A stretch of DNA of 64,000 nt from Linnemannia schmuckeri (lineage: Eukaryota > Mortierellomycota > Mortierellomycetes > Mortierellales > Mortierellaceae), in assembly GCA_029449235.1 (NCBI GenBank), contig JANATG010000010.1, positions 744,001-808,000 of the forward strand, written 5' to 3'. Within the stretch, counting starts at the first letter, position 1; the number at the start of each line of letters is the position of its first letter. A program made the translations under genes and the position numbers. Under the pieces are notes generated by a model. That model made no database searches. It saw nothing but the letters and a program-made list of their open reading frames with translations, and was not told where the DNA came from. Shown one piece after another: positions 11,218 through 22,523 of this stretch.

Positions 11218-13377
11218 TCAAGGTTCTCGTTCATCCTCATCAGAGTCTATGTCATCATCATCCAGTCCCTGGCAAGACATGGCCTTTGCAGCATTTGCCG
11301 TTGCCTCACTTCCATCACCGGTCACTACTTTCTGGTTCTCTTCACCCCCAAGCTCTCCTCTACCTCCTTCAGCAGCAAGGATCTCTGCAGAGTCATCATA
11401 GTGCTGGTACCGGCTCCCCTCAGTCGAGATACCATGCTCCTTCAAAATCGGTGAAAACACAACCGACCATGGAAACTCTTTATAAACCGTCCGGATCATC
11501 CGGTTCGGGATACTGAACCCACCCGACAACCGCTTCAAGTTCTTCCAATTCCCCAGAATCCATTCTACCTCCTTGTGTCGGACTGGCGTATATCCATTCC
11601 AGAAACAAAATTTCTCTAGCCGGGTCAAGTTGGAGAGGTAGTGGAGACCCAGGTGGAGTCGCAAGGGTAGGGAAATGATTCGATGAGCGGGGTGGTTGGG
11701 ATTGGAGACAGACATGTGGCCCGGGATGCCGGGGGTGGATAGGTAGTTGAGGGAGTGGGAGTTGAGCATGTCGAATTCTCGGAGGCGAGTCAGGGTGCTG
11801 AAGCGTTTGTAGACGGCTCGACAGGCTTGTCGTTCTTGTTTTGTGAGGCGGCGAGTGGGACCGTTGGTTGTTGGAGGGAAGAGAGGGTTTGGAAGGTCTG
11901 TGGATGGAGGGATGGTAGTGCTGGGGTTGTTGGATCCTGTTCCTGTTGTTGTTCCTGTTCCTGCGGTCGTAGTACTGGGATCCTCTTCAACGCGGAGATT
12001 ATCAAAGTCCATATCGATCGCCATGATCCATTCCTGGAGTCCTTGACAAGCCCAAGGTTTGCTCTTGATAATGTCCTGACCTGTGATGACCTTGGCCTTA
12101 ATCCGCTCCAGACTGGGGCAAGACTCAAGTACAACAATGACCCACTTGCTGGCAAGATGAGTCGCAGAGTGTGTCAAATCGATGGTCTGGATAGTTGCAA
12201 AGTGACGAGTCCGGAGCATCTCAAAGGACCGCGGTTGAATGGAATAATGCACAATATCCAAACGACGTAGAGGTTGCCGTGCTGAAGTGAGGATTTGGAG
12301 GTGGTTTTCGTCCGACATCCAGTTCGAGTGCCCACGGATGGTGATCGAGTCCAGAAGAGGCCAGGCTGTAGGCGAGTCTGGCGTGTCATCAAAGGCATCC
12401 ATGAAGGGTTGAGTTGGGAAATGACGATGCCAGTCAAACATCCAGGTGAGGGTCTGGAGAGAAGGGCAGGGGACGACCAGCCAATGGAATTGTGAGAGCG
12501 GGTGGTGGCGACGCAGGTAGCGGATCGTCAGTTCCTTGAGTTTGGGGAACCGAGATGGGAGGTCTGGAGGAGGGAGTGCTCGCCTTGTCGGCGTTACCGC
12601 TTGATTGGTGTTAGTGGTGTTGGTGGTGCCGATGGCAGTGTAGGAAGGCACCTTTTCCTTTTCCTTATCCTTGCCCTTGGTAAAAGATGAAGGAATCCAA
12701 GTGAGGTCCATATCAACATCCTCCAACTCCAAAGCCTCCAGCCGTGCACTAATAGTCCAGAACGCCTTCAAATGCTTCCCACGGATCTTGCACCTCACAA
12801 GACTCAATGACGTCAAATTGAGATGCTGCGTACACGCCAAAATCGGGTTCCAAACCGGTTGCCCCGGAGCCGGTTTCTCCAGTTGCGTCTTCCAATTCTG
12901 CAACGACAACGATCGCAAGTCGGGTCGATTCTGTCGCAAGAGGGCCTTACAACTCTTCCAATAAGTCTGATCGCCATATTCGCCCGCCAGAGGAATTCCC
13001 TCAATCGACATAGTCTCGACTCTGTTACAACCCGGGCCGAAAGACGAAAATTGTTGAACAGACTCGTGTTGATGGATCGTTAAGCAACGCATCCAGGGGG
13101 CTCGATCCTGTAGGATAGAGATCAGTTCCTGAGTATCCCGCTCCAGTTCGTTGCTTTCAAAAAGGTGGCGGAAGGAGATCTTGCGAGCCAGGGGGGTCTT
13201 TTCACGGATGAGCCGGAGTTGTTCGTTAGTCAGACTGAAATGGAGGTCGTTCCAGACGAGGGGCGAATAAGCGTTGTAGAAGGCACGGCAGACGAGCGAG
13301 CAGGTGAGGACTTGGTCTGCGTCCAGGTAGAGGCCAATCCTGTACAAGATCTCGGGGAGCTCGAGTGCGAGAGGCAT
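11218..13377 (-). CDS. F-box protein with leucine-rich-repeat-like C-terminal region
   Basis: Single open exon of 719 codons. Residues about 1-45 (PLALELPEILYRIGLYLD, then VLTCSLVCRAFYNAYSPLVW) form an F-box, the Skp1-binding part of SCF ubiquitin ligases. The rest contains irregular LRR-like segments (for example LTSLSLVRCKI, LKELTIRYL, LRRLDIVHY) that presumably recognise a substrate. Two low-complexity stretches interrupt it: a Thr/Asn-rich one near residue 260 and a Thr/Gly/Ser-rich one near residue 475. The C-terminus is acidic (DDDDIDSDEDE). The ATG at 13377 begins directly at the F-box, as usual for this type. Large F-box/LRR families are common in basal fungi; the substrate cannot be told. 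It converges with the pseudogene, 233 bp away. Confidence 0.8.
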   Translation of the reverse strand: MPLALELPEILYRIGLYLDADQVLTCSLVCRAFYNAYSPLVWNDLHFSLTNEQLRLIREKTPLARKISFRHLFESNELERDTQELISILQDRAPWMRCLTIHQHESVQQFSSFGPGCNRVETMSIEGIPLAGEYGDQTYWKSCKALLRQNRPDLRSLSLQNWKTQLEKPAPGQPVWNPILACTQHLNLTSLSLVRCKIRGKHLKAFWTISARLEALELEDVDMDLTWIPSSFTKGKDKEKEKVPSYTAIGTTNTTNTNQAVTPTRRALPPPDLPSRFPKLKELTIRYLRRHHPLSQFHWLVVPCPSLQTLTWMFDWHRHFPTQPFMDAFDDTPDSPTAWPLLDSITIRGHSNWMSDENHLQILTSARQPLRRLDIVHYSIQPRSFEMLRTRHFATIQTIDLTHSATHLASKWVIVVLESCPSLERIKAKVITGQDIIKSKPWACQGLQEWIMAIDMDFDNLRVEEDPSTTTAGTGTTTGTGSNNPSTTIPPSTDLPNPLFPPTTNGPTRRLTKQERQACRAVYKRFSTLTRLREFDMLNSHSLNYLSTPGIPGHMSVSNPNHPAHRIISLPLRLHLGLHYLSNLTRLEKFCFWNGYTPVRHKEVEWILGNWKNLKRLSGGFSIPNRMIRTVYKEFPWSVVFSPILKEHGISTEGSRYQHYDDSAEILAAEGGRGELGGEENQKVVTGDGSEATANAAKAMSCQGLDDDDIDSDEDEREP

Positions 13378-14350
13378 ACCGGATAGAAAACCCTTTTTAT
13401 GTCGATATAGTTAGGAGAGGGTGTGGTATGGAAGAGAAGAAAGATGCTGAGAAGTAAAAACAGGGTAAAAAAGGAAAGGGGCTAGAAAGTAAGGGGTTGT
13501 GAAATGAGAAAAGAGAAAGAAAGGAACGAAAAAAAAGACGAAACCAAGAAATAAATAAAAAAAACTTATGCTCCTTCCTTCATTAGTTTGTTTTTGTTTT
13601 TCCAGATTGGGCCAAAGGGGGGTGGGCCAGTGCTGGTGCAATGACTGGTGGCTGGTGTGCAACTGCGGCATTGAAACGAAAAAAATTCACTCGAACATGG
13701 CGCTAGCAAGGGGGGAAAGGGAGAGAGGATGTGATTTATGTGCATGCGTGACTCACACTGACCTTGTGCAAGTGGAGGCGGTGAGCTGAAAGCGTGTAAT
13801 TGATGATAACTTGGTGCATTATTTTTTTCGAAAAGAGCTTTGCCTCCAACAGTCAATTTTCTCTTGTTTGTTCCATGAACTGGGCAGAGAGTGACACTAA
13901 TCATTCGACAGTCAGAGAGTCAAAAGAAACGCCACCAACTGACCAACTGCATACAAGCTTACACCAAAAAGGAGACATGGATGAGAAATATCTTTTGACA
14001 GCATAGCCAACAAGGAAATAGTGATACATGCTGCCTTTTTCTAGCCTTTTCTCTAACTTTTTTCTAACTTTTTTCTAACCCTCCTTTTGTACATCCCTTC
14101 TGTACAACCCACTGTTACCTTTCACCCAGGTGGGTGAGCGCCCATAGCACCCAAAACTCTAATAGAAGCTCTCGAAAATATAAACATTGTGCTCAAAGAA
14201 TGCAGCTCAGCGCGCAGAACATCGGTCGTCAATGTACCCCACACTACTCAAAATTGAACGCACTTTTCCATTACCCTCCCGCCAGCCGTGGGTTACACAT
14301 AGTTCAAAAAAAAATATTTTAATTAAATAAGTACCATTTCTCTTCTTTTC
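13378..14350 (-). promoter_or_regulatory. Promoter side of the F-box gene and TYW1 3' flank
   Basis: No gene is seen. About 13425-13560 is purine-rich on the plus strand, hence a CT-rich tract just upstream of the F-box start codon on its own strand. At about 14036-14085 the plus strand has a short imperfect repeat of CTTTTTTCTAAC units. The far right (14305-14350) is AT-rich and follows the TYW1 stop codon, so it may hold its polyadenylation signals. Confidence 0.4.
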
Positions 14351-17238
14351 TTACTCCTGGTCCTCCTCGTCTTCACGTCGTTCCCGCTCAGCCTTACGCT
14401 GCTCCTTGGTCTTTCTGAAGTACCGCGTCTCATCCGGGTCAAATCCACCCTCGGGCGCTCCAAAGACCGCCCACGAAGGTGTCTCAGCCATGTAATCCAG
14501 ACTGGTGAATTTCTCGCCAGACTCGACCAACTCAAAAAACTTGTCGTAATCAATATGTGTGTACCAGGTATCGCCCTTCTTGAACTTTGTCGATGCAACC
14601 AAGATCGAGCACGAATGGGCATGCTCGGCCGCAATCTCGTATCCAGCGCCCAACTGCTCCTGAATCAGCTCCACGAACCGGACAACCTCAGCATGGTAGG
14701 GGACGTTAGCCATGGTCAAGCCCGAGGCACCTCCGTATCCACAGTATGTGACTCCCTTGATCTCAATAAAGTCGGGTTGTCCACGACGGATGAGCTCGAC
14801 ATAGTTGGCAATCTCATCCGTGTTAAAATCCTTGACCAGTGTCAATCTATAGACGGTACGCTGTCCCTTCTTGCCCAGAGCATCCAAACTGTCGAGAAAA
14901 CGCTCCCAGAAATCGCGAAACAGGGGACGATCAATCTTCTTAAGCGACTCCTTGGTTGAGGCGTCGACACTGACATAGAGCTGGGTAACGGGGTCCATGT
15001 TGGCAATGGCGTCGGGGAACTGGGCATTAGTAACCAAGAACGACGAGATGCGCTTCTTGTGCAACAACTTCACAAACTCGTTGATGTGAGGGTACTAATA
15101 AACATGGAAAATTGCAGCCAGTTAGTGTTACTGAGCTGAGACCTCAACAATGAAACGCACGCTAAAAGAAAACGGAAACATACGAAAATGGGTTCGCCGA
15201 CAAGGGACAAGGCGCAATGCTTGACCTGGCCAGCCTCGACAAAACGGTCAGCACGAACGCCAGGGACACCCTTAAGCTGCTTCAACATCCCGTAATGGTT
15301 CTCCAATGCGCCCTCCAAAATGAACTCGGGGTCATCGACCTTCCATCTCCACTCGGTTCCAACAGGATTGGTGTGATGTCTCCAGCTTTTTCAACGTAAA
15401 TAAACATCAAATATTAGTATCACTACCAACAGCACAAGATAGTACGATACACTGAAGGCGAATGATACAATCCATTAACTTACCAGAAGACACACTTGTT
15501 GGCACAGGCCAATGAAGGGGTAGTCTCCATGCAGAGATGGGACTGAATACCATAGAAAGAGTGCTTGTAACAGAATCCACGTCCACGGAGAGCGGCCTTG
15601 GTCCAGCGGCAGATCTTGACACCGGAGTGAGAACCGATAATCTTGTAGCCCTGCTTGGTCAAGGACTTGTACAACAGAGGGCTGACCATCTCACGAACCT
15701 CACGAGGCTTAATCGCCTTGCCATCCTTGGTCTCGCCAACAGAACGCTTGGCGCGGACCTTCTCGTTCGCAAAGGCCTCCTCGTCCAAAGCCTTGTCCTC
15801 CTTGGCCTGCTTGATCTTACGGGCAATGTTGCCCATATCTTCCAGATCGACCATCTCGCCCTCCGAGGCATCTCCTCCATCGATGGTGGGGAGTCCGAGC
15901 TTCTCTTCCTTAGTTTTCTTCACTGGCTCGCCATCCTCGTCCAGTTCCTCATCCTCGTCGTTCTCCGAAGCGGAAGCACCATCCTCCTCGTCCGATGAGA
16001 AGTATGCCTCGTGAACATGGCTTTGGTGAGGGTCCAGAAGAGAGGCCAACAAGGCATCGTTCCACTGCTTGAAAGCGCCACCCTGATCTAAAAATGCGTT
16101 TTCACACAAAAAATTGATAATGGATTAATAGAAATCCATATGTGTGCAATAAGGATATCAGCCAAAGTCCTGAATACAAAATAAAAAGACATGCGTTACC
16201 TCCATTCTTGTCACCCTCGCCAAAAGGCCAGACACGCTGAGCACCCATCTGTCCGAGCCACTTGTCAGCCGACCGAGGTCCGTTGCAGAACTCCTCAGTG
16301 TAGGCCGAATCGCCCAATCCAAAGACCGAGAACTTGAGCTTGCTAAGAGCTCCTTTCTCAACGCGCCAATCGAAACGAGTATCCTCGAGCCACTTCAAGA
16401 ACCAATCGTTGGGTCCCTCCACATTATAGGTCGACAGAATGAAAATCGAGAGGCTGGATTCGGACAAAAAGTCTTCAGTGTCATAGTCCACAATGTCGAT
16501 CAGCTTGGGTTCGGGGAGTCCATGAGAAACAGCAGAGTCGGCCAATTGCTGAGCAAACAACTTGGCGGTACCGGTGATAGTCGAATAGAAGATCTTGATG
16601 GGTTCGACCAGGTAAGGCAAGAGCAGAGGATCGATCTTGGCCAAAGCAGGAGCGGTCAGTCCAGAAGATGAAGAGCAAGCGCAGCCGTTTCCAGAAGAGC
16701 AGCCGTTCACAGCGGCGACACTGTCCTCAGCGGCGGGCTTGTGCTTTCCGCCGCAGCAACCAGTCGAAGTATCTCCTACAGGCTTGTTCTTTCCGCCACA
16801 GCATCCAGTCTTCTCCGAGGTAGCAGCGGCGGCAGGGGTAGCAACAGCGGCAACAGCGTTCATTTCAGCCTGCTTCTTCTTGGGCTTCTTGCGAATGACC
16901 TTGGGAAGCTTGCGGAACTCCTCTTTCTTGAGACCCCTGTGCTGGTAGGGTCTCTGTTCCTCAGTGGCCTGATCAACAACTCGAGCAACAGCCTCCTGCG
17001 AGAGTTCAGGAATAGCGGGGTCCTGTTCCATATCCTGAACAATCCCTTCGACCTTTTTGCCAGTCTTCTTGCCATTAGGGTCCTGAGGCTTGGGGTTTGT
17101 TCCAGTGCTGTCGTTATTGTTCCTGTCCTTGTTCTTGTTAGAGAGAATAATAGAAAGGGTGGCAATACCGATGGCCATACAGACCAAAGGGATGCGGTAC
17201 TCCTTCCACAGTTGAAGGTTGGATGATGCGGCGGTCAT
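14351..17238 (-). CDS. TYW1: tRNA 4-demethylwyosine synthase (flavodoxin/radical SAM)
   Basis: Four exons, in transcript order 17238-16200, 16087-15484, 15385-15184, 15094-14351; 2589 nt, 862 residues. TYW1 condenses pyruvate with N1-methylguanosine-37 of tRNA-Phe to make the tricyclic wyosine core. In order: one membrane span at residues about 15-32; a charged linker; a Cys-rich stretch at 145-190 with two TGCCGGK units and a CSSGNGCACSS tail; a flavodoxin domain about 212-350 (IFYSTITGTAKLFAQQL, then STYN and FGLGDSAY); an acidic linker; and a radical SAM domain whose cluster motif CANKCVFCWRH gives Cys541, Cys545 and Cys548. RDFWERFLDSLD and FIEIKGVTYCGYGGAS are typical of TYW1. Yeast Tyw1 likewise has an N-terminal membrane segment, so ER anchoring is plausible. 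The Cys-rich stretch is the odd part. Frame sums and motifs make this secure. Confidence 0.95.
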
Positions 17239-17487
17239 TGATGTTGTTGATCGTCGCTCGACTCCTTGCAAGGTGAGATGGTACAGGTAGATGAGGAGAG
17301 GAGAGGAAGGAGTGCAGAACAACAAAGACAAAAAAAAAGGCCCTGAAAGTTCACACAATGCCGAGGACTGCTTTTGATGTTTCTTTTTGTGGCTTTTGAG
17401 CTCTTTTATATACATGCAAACTTCCCCACGTTTCAGACCCCAACATTGATCAATTGTTTGTTGTTTCCGAGACGGTGGTTGATCAGT

Positions 17488-19280
17488 TCAACGGTAGCAG
17501 TGCCACAGACTAGCCTTGCTCAGGAACCCAAGCTCGCAAAGGAACCCATTTGGTTCACCGTCCTCCACAGCAGCCTCACCATCACCCTTTCCCCTTCCCT
17601 GCACAGCAGCAACTGTCTCCTCCAGCTTGGCCTCCAATCGCTCGATCAAGTCTGGCCAAAAGTCGCTCCTGTATATCAGTCTTGCTGCCCGTGCCATCTT
17701 CAACACATCTCTCAGGCTCCGCCCACCCGCATCAGGATAGGGCCACTCGGAGACATCTCTGGAACCGTAGTCGGCAAGATACCGGACCGCATCCTCAATG
17801 GTTCCTCCTCCGACTTCCACATCCACAGGTTTCTGCAATCCGTTCAAACGCATCGTCTTGAACTCGATGGGTCCCTTGTAGTTCCACAGATCGACGCCAT
17901 GGGACTCAGCTTGCATCGACAGCATCATCAGGCCTTGGAGGTTGAATGTGGAGTAAAAGTAACTGATGGGGCGGATAGTCTCGTGGGGTTGAGCGCCATC
18001 GCGACGAATCTGTGACCCAACGCGCCTATCTTTAGCGTCCTCAGCCATGGCCGTGGCCTCCTCATTGCGGCCCAGGAACTCGAGAATGGAGATATATTGG
18101 ACTGTGAAGTAGGTGCCGTGATTGTTACGGGCACTGCGTTCCTTAGTGGCTTCGGGGGAGGCGTCAATCCATTCGAGGTAGGAGGTGAACCAGCGCTGGA
18201 GATCGGGGATCAATTGCGGCTCTGCCTGCATCGCCGCCGATCCTTCGATAATCCTGAGAGCATCAAACATGCTATTCAAACACACGATTTTTTAAGGTTA
18301 TCAAGAAAGGTCAAAGTGTTATGCACGCGCTAGGGCTATAAATAAAAAATCAAGACTTACGCAAACACCTTGAACATATCAAGGATACCTTGGGCACGGC
18401 CCATCTCAGTTCCAAAGATCAGACTTCCGTACTTGAGGTTGGGGTTCATGTGTGTACCCTCGTCCAAGAACCACTCCTTGACTCTGTAGACAATCTTCTC
18501 CGCATACCGCGCCTCGCCTGTCCAGAAGTATCCTTGAGCCATGTAGTAACAATCACGGAAGACCTTTCTCAACAACCGGTAATCCCAGACAGAGTCCATG
18601 TCCGGGTTGGGTTTGCCGTCATAACGAACATAGGGTAGGCCATCCTCGGTATCAGGGTTCTTCCAAAAGTAACGCGCAAGGGATGTGTAATCGTGAACGT
18701 CTCCTGAGGGGGGTAACTTGGACTTTGGCTTAATCACAACCGAATAGACACTATCGTTACGATAAGCAATGTTGGCTTGACGGAGGATATAAGCGACAGA
18801 CTCTGCTCGGGTATCGGTGCTCCTGGGGTCGTTCATGTAACTCTCGAGCGCCTTGGCTCCGATCTTGGCCTTGAGGATCCTTTGGGATGATTCAGGGAAG
18901 AGGACCTCGTCGAAGACAGTAGGCAATCCGTCGCGGAACTCGTCCTCGTCAATTAGACCCTCGCTCGCATCGCTGTTAAACTCGCCCATGTTGTCGGATG
19001 TGGTTTCTGTCGAAGGAGTAGTACCGATTGTTGTTGTGGTGGAGGAGGTGGAAGTGTGATTGGAGTTATTTACTGGGTGGTTCCGACTATTGGCCCGATC
19101 ATTGATAGTTTCTTCTGGCATGGCTTGCTCCTCAAGGGAGATATTTGTTGTGGCGCGCCAATTAGGCGGTAGGTGGTCCATTGCAACATCAGAATATGGT
19201 GTAAATGTGAAAATGATGCAAAAGATGCATAGTCCAAAGATGACAATCTTTGCTCGTCTTGATGTTCCCCGAAGAAACAT
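17488..19280 (-). CDS. Alginate-lyase-family protein with N-terminal signal anchor
   Basis: Two exons, 19280-18361 and 18271-17488; 1704 nt, 567 residues. The N-terminus (RRAKIVIFGLCIFCIIFTF) is a basic-then-hydrophobic segment with no clear cleavage site, so a type II signal anchor is likelier than secretion. A Ser/Thr/Asn-rich stem of about 80 residues follows, with many N-x-S/T sites. From about residue 150 the sequence fits the alginate lyase superfamily fold (alpha/alpha toroid): HDYTSLARYFWKNP, then NNHGTYFTVQYISI, and RPISYFYSTFNLQGLM. The N-H-G-T-Y/F and R-P-x-x-Y-x-x-x-N elements are the family hallmarks. These enzymes cleave acidic polysaccharides by beta-elimination. Fungi are not known for alginate, so the true substrate may be another polyuronide, perhaps of the cell wall; that is inference. 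Confidence 0.8.
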
Positions 19281-20301
19281 ATTGGTGGTTGGGTGGTTGT
19301 GATGGTGGAAGGGGTGGAGGAGGAGTGAGTAGGGTGTTCGTCAGTTTGGGTTTTAATGATACGAAGCAGCAAGTAGAAGTGGAGTGAAGGGAAGAATGAG
19401 GAGAGAAGTCGATAGAGAAGAGAGAGGGAAGAGGGTGAGAAGGAAGAAAAGTAAGAAAGCGAAGGATGGATGAAAAGTGTATGCAGTGCGAAAATAGTGG
19501 GAGAGGACGGCTGTGAAAACGTGCCAAAAATAAAAAGATGCAGGAAATGTGAAGTGGGAAAGTGGCAGAGAAGGCGAAAAGAGGGGGAGTGGCAGTGAGA
19601 GGGAAAAAGAGGAAAGAATGCTGCGGATGGCAAAAAACCAAGGATCAAAGGGAGGGATAGGGGTAGAACATAGGACGAGAGTGCTCCAGCGAAACCGCTT
19701 TCGGGACGATTTTTCAAGGAGGGGTTGGAATGAACATCAAAATCGCCAAGATAAGGAGTACACACACTCTCTCTGACACCCAGTTTGAGCAGGGATAAAC
19801 GGGCGGAGGGTCTAAGCACCCAGACGATCCAATTGCACGTTCATCTTGTATATGCCGCCCTCAACTGAGAAAAGAGAAACAAAAAATGAGAGAGGAAACG
19901 TGCGGCGGTGTTGATAACACAAAGACGACACTCTCCCGATTCTCATTCCCCTGGACTGCCCTGACCGCATGAAACTGATTGACTCTGACAGGTCTTGACG
20001 TTATCTCATATGCACATGAAGAGTATGGAGACGATCAAGCAAGGGCTCGCATCACTTCCACAGTGCGCTTGCTGCCATATGCAATACATGCAGTACCGGT
20101 TGGCAGCAGAGGCGGAATATAAAATAAGCACAACGAGTACAAGACAAGGGCCTTGGTACAAAATACGACTGATGCTACATAGCCAGTCAATGCACCCTTA
20201 AGCAACCATCACAACATGATTTGGCACATTTGTTCCTGGTAGGTTCATCCGGATAAAAAGTTCTTTATAGCATTGGCAAGGGATGCCTAACCTAATGGAG
20301 T
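19281..20301 (-). promoter_or_regulatory. Promoter of the alginate-lyase-family gene and GET4 3' flank
   Basis: No convincing gene. From 19281 to about 19660 the plus strand is strongly purine-rich, i.e. CT-rich on the strand of the downstream gene, and its translations are low-complexity Ser/Phe/Leu/Pro strings without meaning. From 19860 to 20300 base composition is balanced and I see nothing specific. Confidence 0.4.
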
Positions 20302-22000
20302 CTAGTCCATCTCTTCAATAGCAGGCTGTGGAGCTCCCTGTCCGAGGGTTGGCCTTGATGATGTCGATGCTGCAGGAGGAGGGGGACCCGAAAAGAGACT
20401 GCTCATGAGGTCTGCCAACATGTTTGCCTGCTTGGGCGCCCGGATGTTGAAGAAAAGCTCTCCAATTGTCGTCATCAGCTAGATATCGCAAGAAAAACGT
20501 CTTGACGGTTAGTATCTTGCCATGGTGCCGAACACCTTCATCAAGACAACATTTGATGTAGATAACTTACAGCGCCAAAGTTCTCGTCAATGGCCAACAC
20601 GGGCTTGTACTTGGCAGCAATCTGCTTAAATATGGCAGCATTTCCAGTCTCACAAGCCAACAGCAGCATCTGCGTCAAGTTCAAGAGAGACGACTTGAAG
20701 GTCTGAATAGTCTTGCCGTTGGGGGTCTTTTGCTCAGCAGCTAGGTAGGCAGCTGGCAAGCGCTCAACAAAGGTCTTGAATATAGTGTTGGCATCTCGAA
20801 GGTTGCGCATAGCCAACTCCTGAAGTACTCCTCGCAACAAATAGGCACCTTTGTCGTGGCTGGGTTCCTGCTCCGACCACTCAAAGAGGGTCAATCCCAA
20901 TGCTTCGGCACTCTCCTGAGTTCCAACCAACAAATGTGCCTCTGCCTGGTTGAAATCCTTCTCTATTAATGGAGAGTAGTAAGCGGCATTCCGTGTGAGT
21001 AGATCCATCGGGGTTCGTCGCCAATGCAGTGGGGCGGCGGATCTCCACATACAGCTGAATTGAGGAAAGCTTATAATTACCCTTCCAAAAAAGCAATCCA
21101 ATGTAGTGCTGAAGAAGGGGGTCGCCATTCTTGTACTCGCTGTTATTTGCCGACCAGCTATTTGATAATGCAAAAAACAAGGTCAAAATATGCAAGCTGA
21201 GGGAGTCCGCAGCTGGGACAACTATAACCGCTGCTACGACAAGAAAGAGGAACTTGCAAAGGAGATTTAGGCGTACCTGATGGCGTTCTGGAGGAAAGTC
21301 TTTCTCTGGCTGTTCTCGGCATCCATCAAGTCAGCGAGATCAAAGATGCGGTCTATATCGAAGAGGTATGAGATCATTGAATACTCAGTTTTGATCTGAA
21401 CTGTCATCTTTTGATATCAACATACAAGAACGCATTACCCCTGGCAAAGATTGTGGTCTGTTACCTCGAGACTCTTCGTTGACGGGAACTTTGTCGAGGT
21501 TGTAGACTTCGACGAGGTATAATGCCAGATCAGTTCCTGAGCCGACCTGTTTGTGTTTGAGAAGCAGCAATGATCCCGAGCATAAGAGATCGATCGCATC
21601 CTTGTAGTTGTGTGCCTTCACGTAACTGGTGAAAAGAAAAAAAAATGTCAAGGACGTTTTTGCAGGGGTAACAGGTTTTAGTAAGCATGTTCTAAATATC
21701 GTCTTTCCACTGCCGTCAATTGGAGTCCAAGCTTGTTGAGAGTAGTGCGTACAAGTTTTCCTGGCTGTTATTCCCGACTAGTTTGTTCGTTCTCTTCCTT
21801 ATTTGTCCTGTCCTGTCCTGTCTCGTCCTGGGAAGAATGTCAAGTCCCGAGATGTTTGAGTCTCCAACAAAGACTTGAAGAGAGCGCGCTTACCGATTGG
21901 CGACCGTGCGGTACATCTGGTGAGCCTCGTAGTAGTTTCCATCACCGACGGACTTTTCGAGTTTCTGGAGCACCTTTGCGGTTCCTCTTGCGGTGGCCAT
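20302..22000 (-). CDS. GET4: GET4, Golgi-to-ER traffic protein (TRC35)
   Basis: Six exons, transcript order 22000-21894, 21625-21465, 21352-21277, 21157-21081, 20962-20571, 20478-20302; 990 nt, 329 residues. Get4 is an alpha-solenoid that with Get5 bridges Sgt2 to Get3 so that tail-anchored proteins are delivered to the ER. Recognised from QKLEKSVGDGNYYEAHQMYR at the N-terminus (human form: RKVEKCVNEGNYYEAHQMYR), the next repeat YVKAHNYKDAIDLLCSGSLL, the HYIGLLFWKEKDFNQAEAH segment, FVERLPAAY, and the C-terminal TTIGELFFNIRAP motif. The end is disordered and acidic (AIEEMD). Length is close to the animal and plant proteins. The ATG at 22000 is the first in frame and starts just before the conserved helix. 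Confidence 0.93.
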
Positions 22001-22523
22001 GGTGGTTTGCTTGTTTCTGTTGAAGGTGTGTCGTTAAGATGGAAAGTGCGAGTCGTTTGTGCGCGTTTTTAGATGAACTGCCAGGAGATGACTTGGACTA
22101 GGAGAAGGGTGTGGCTCGGCACCTGTCACAGTCACATTTTAAGCATTGAAGGCGTGAAATCTCGAAACGCTCTTGTACTCTCTATTTCTTTTCGCGTATT
22201 CACACTCATTCACAACGCCACTCATCCTCCCACCTTCTTCGACTCACGATCTCTTATTTATAAGCAACACCTAGTGCATACACTACTGAAGCAGAACTCC
22301 CCACTTTTTACTCTTTGAAGCTTTTTGTTTAACAATGGGTGTCTACAGATCACTCGTGGTAAAGTTATCGACTTGCCTTCAAAACAAAAAGGAAAAAAAT
22401 CGAACCCAGGTTCTGAAAATTAGTACGACGCAGAGTTGGTGTTCACCAATATCGGATTATCCAAAATAGGTCTCAGCCCTGTTGGAAGGATGTCCTCTTC
22501 AAGAGAGCAACTCTGTTGCAACC
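22001..22523. promoter_or_regulatory. Divergent promoter between GET4 and CRT10
   Basis: The two genes start on opposite strands about 520 bp apart, so this stretch presumably drives both. The stretch at about 22177-22256 is pyrimidine-rich on the plus strand. No TATA element stands at a convincing distance from either start and I see no recognisable operator. Confidence 0.4.

Noticed and set aside
14036..14085. CTTTTTTCTAAC repeats resembling telomere-like sequence
   Set aside because: Only about three imperfect units, and the unit is not the TTAGGG type.
22380..22430. Possible tRNA B-box (GGGTTCGAT on the minus strand)
   Set aside because: No matching A-box or cloverleaf could be drawn around it.
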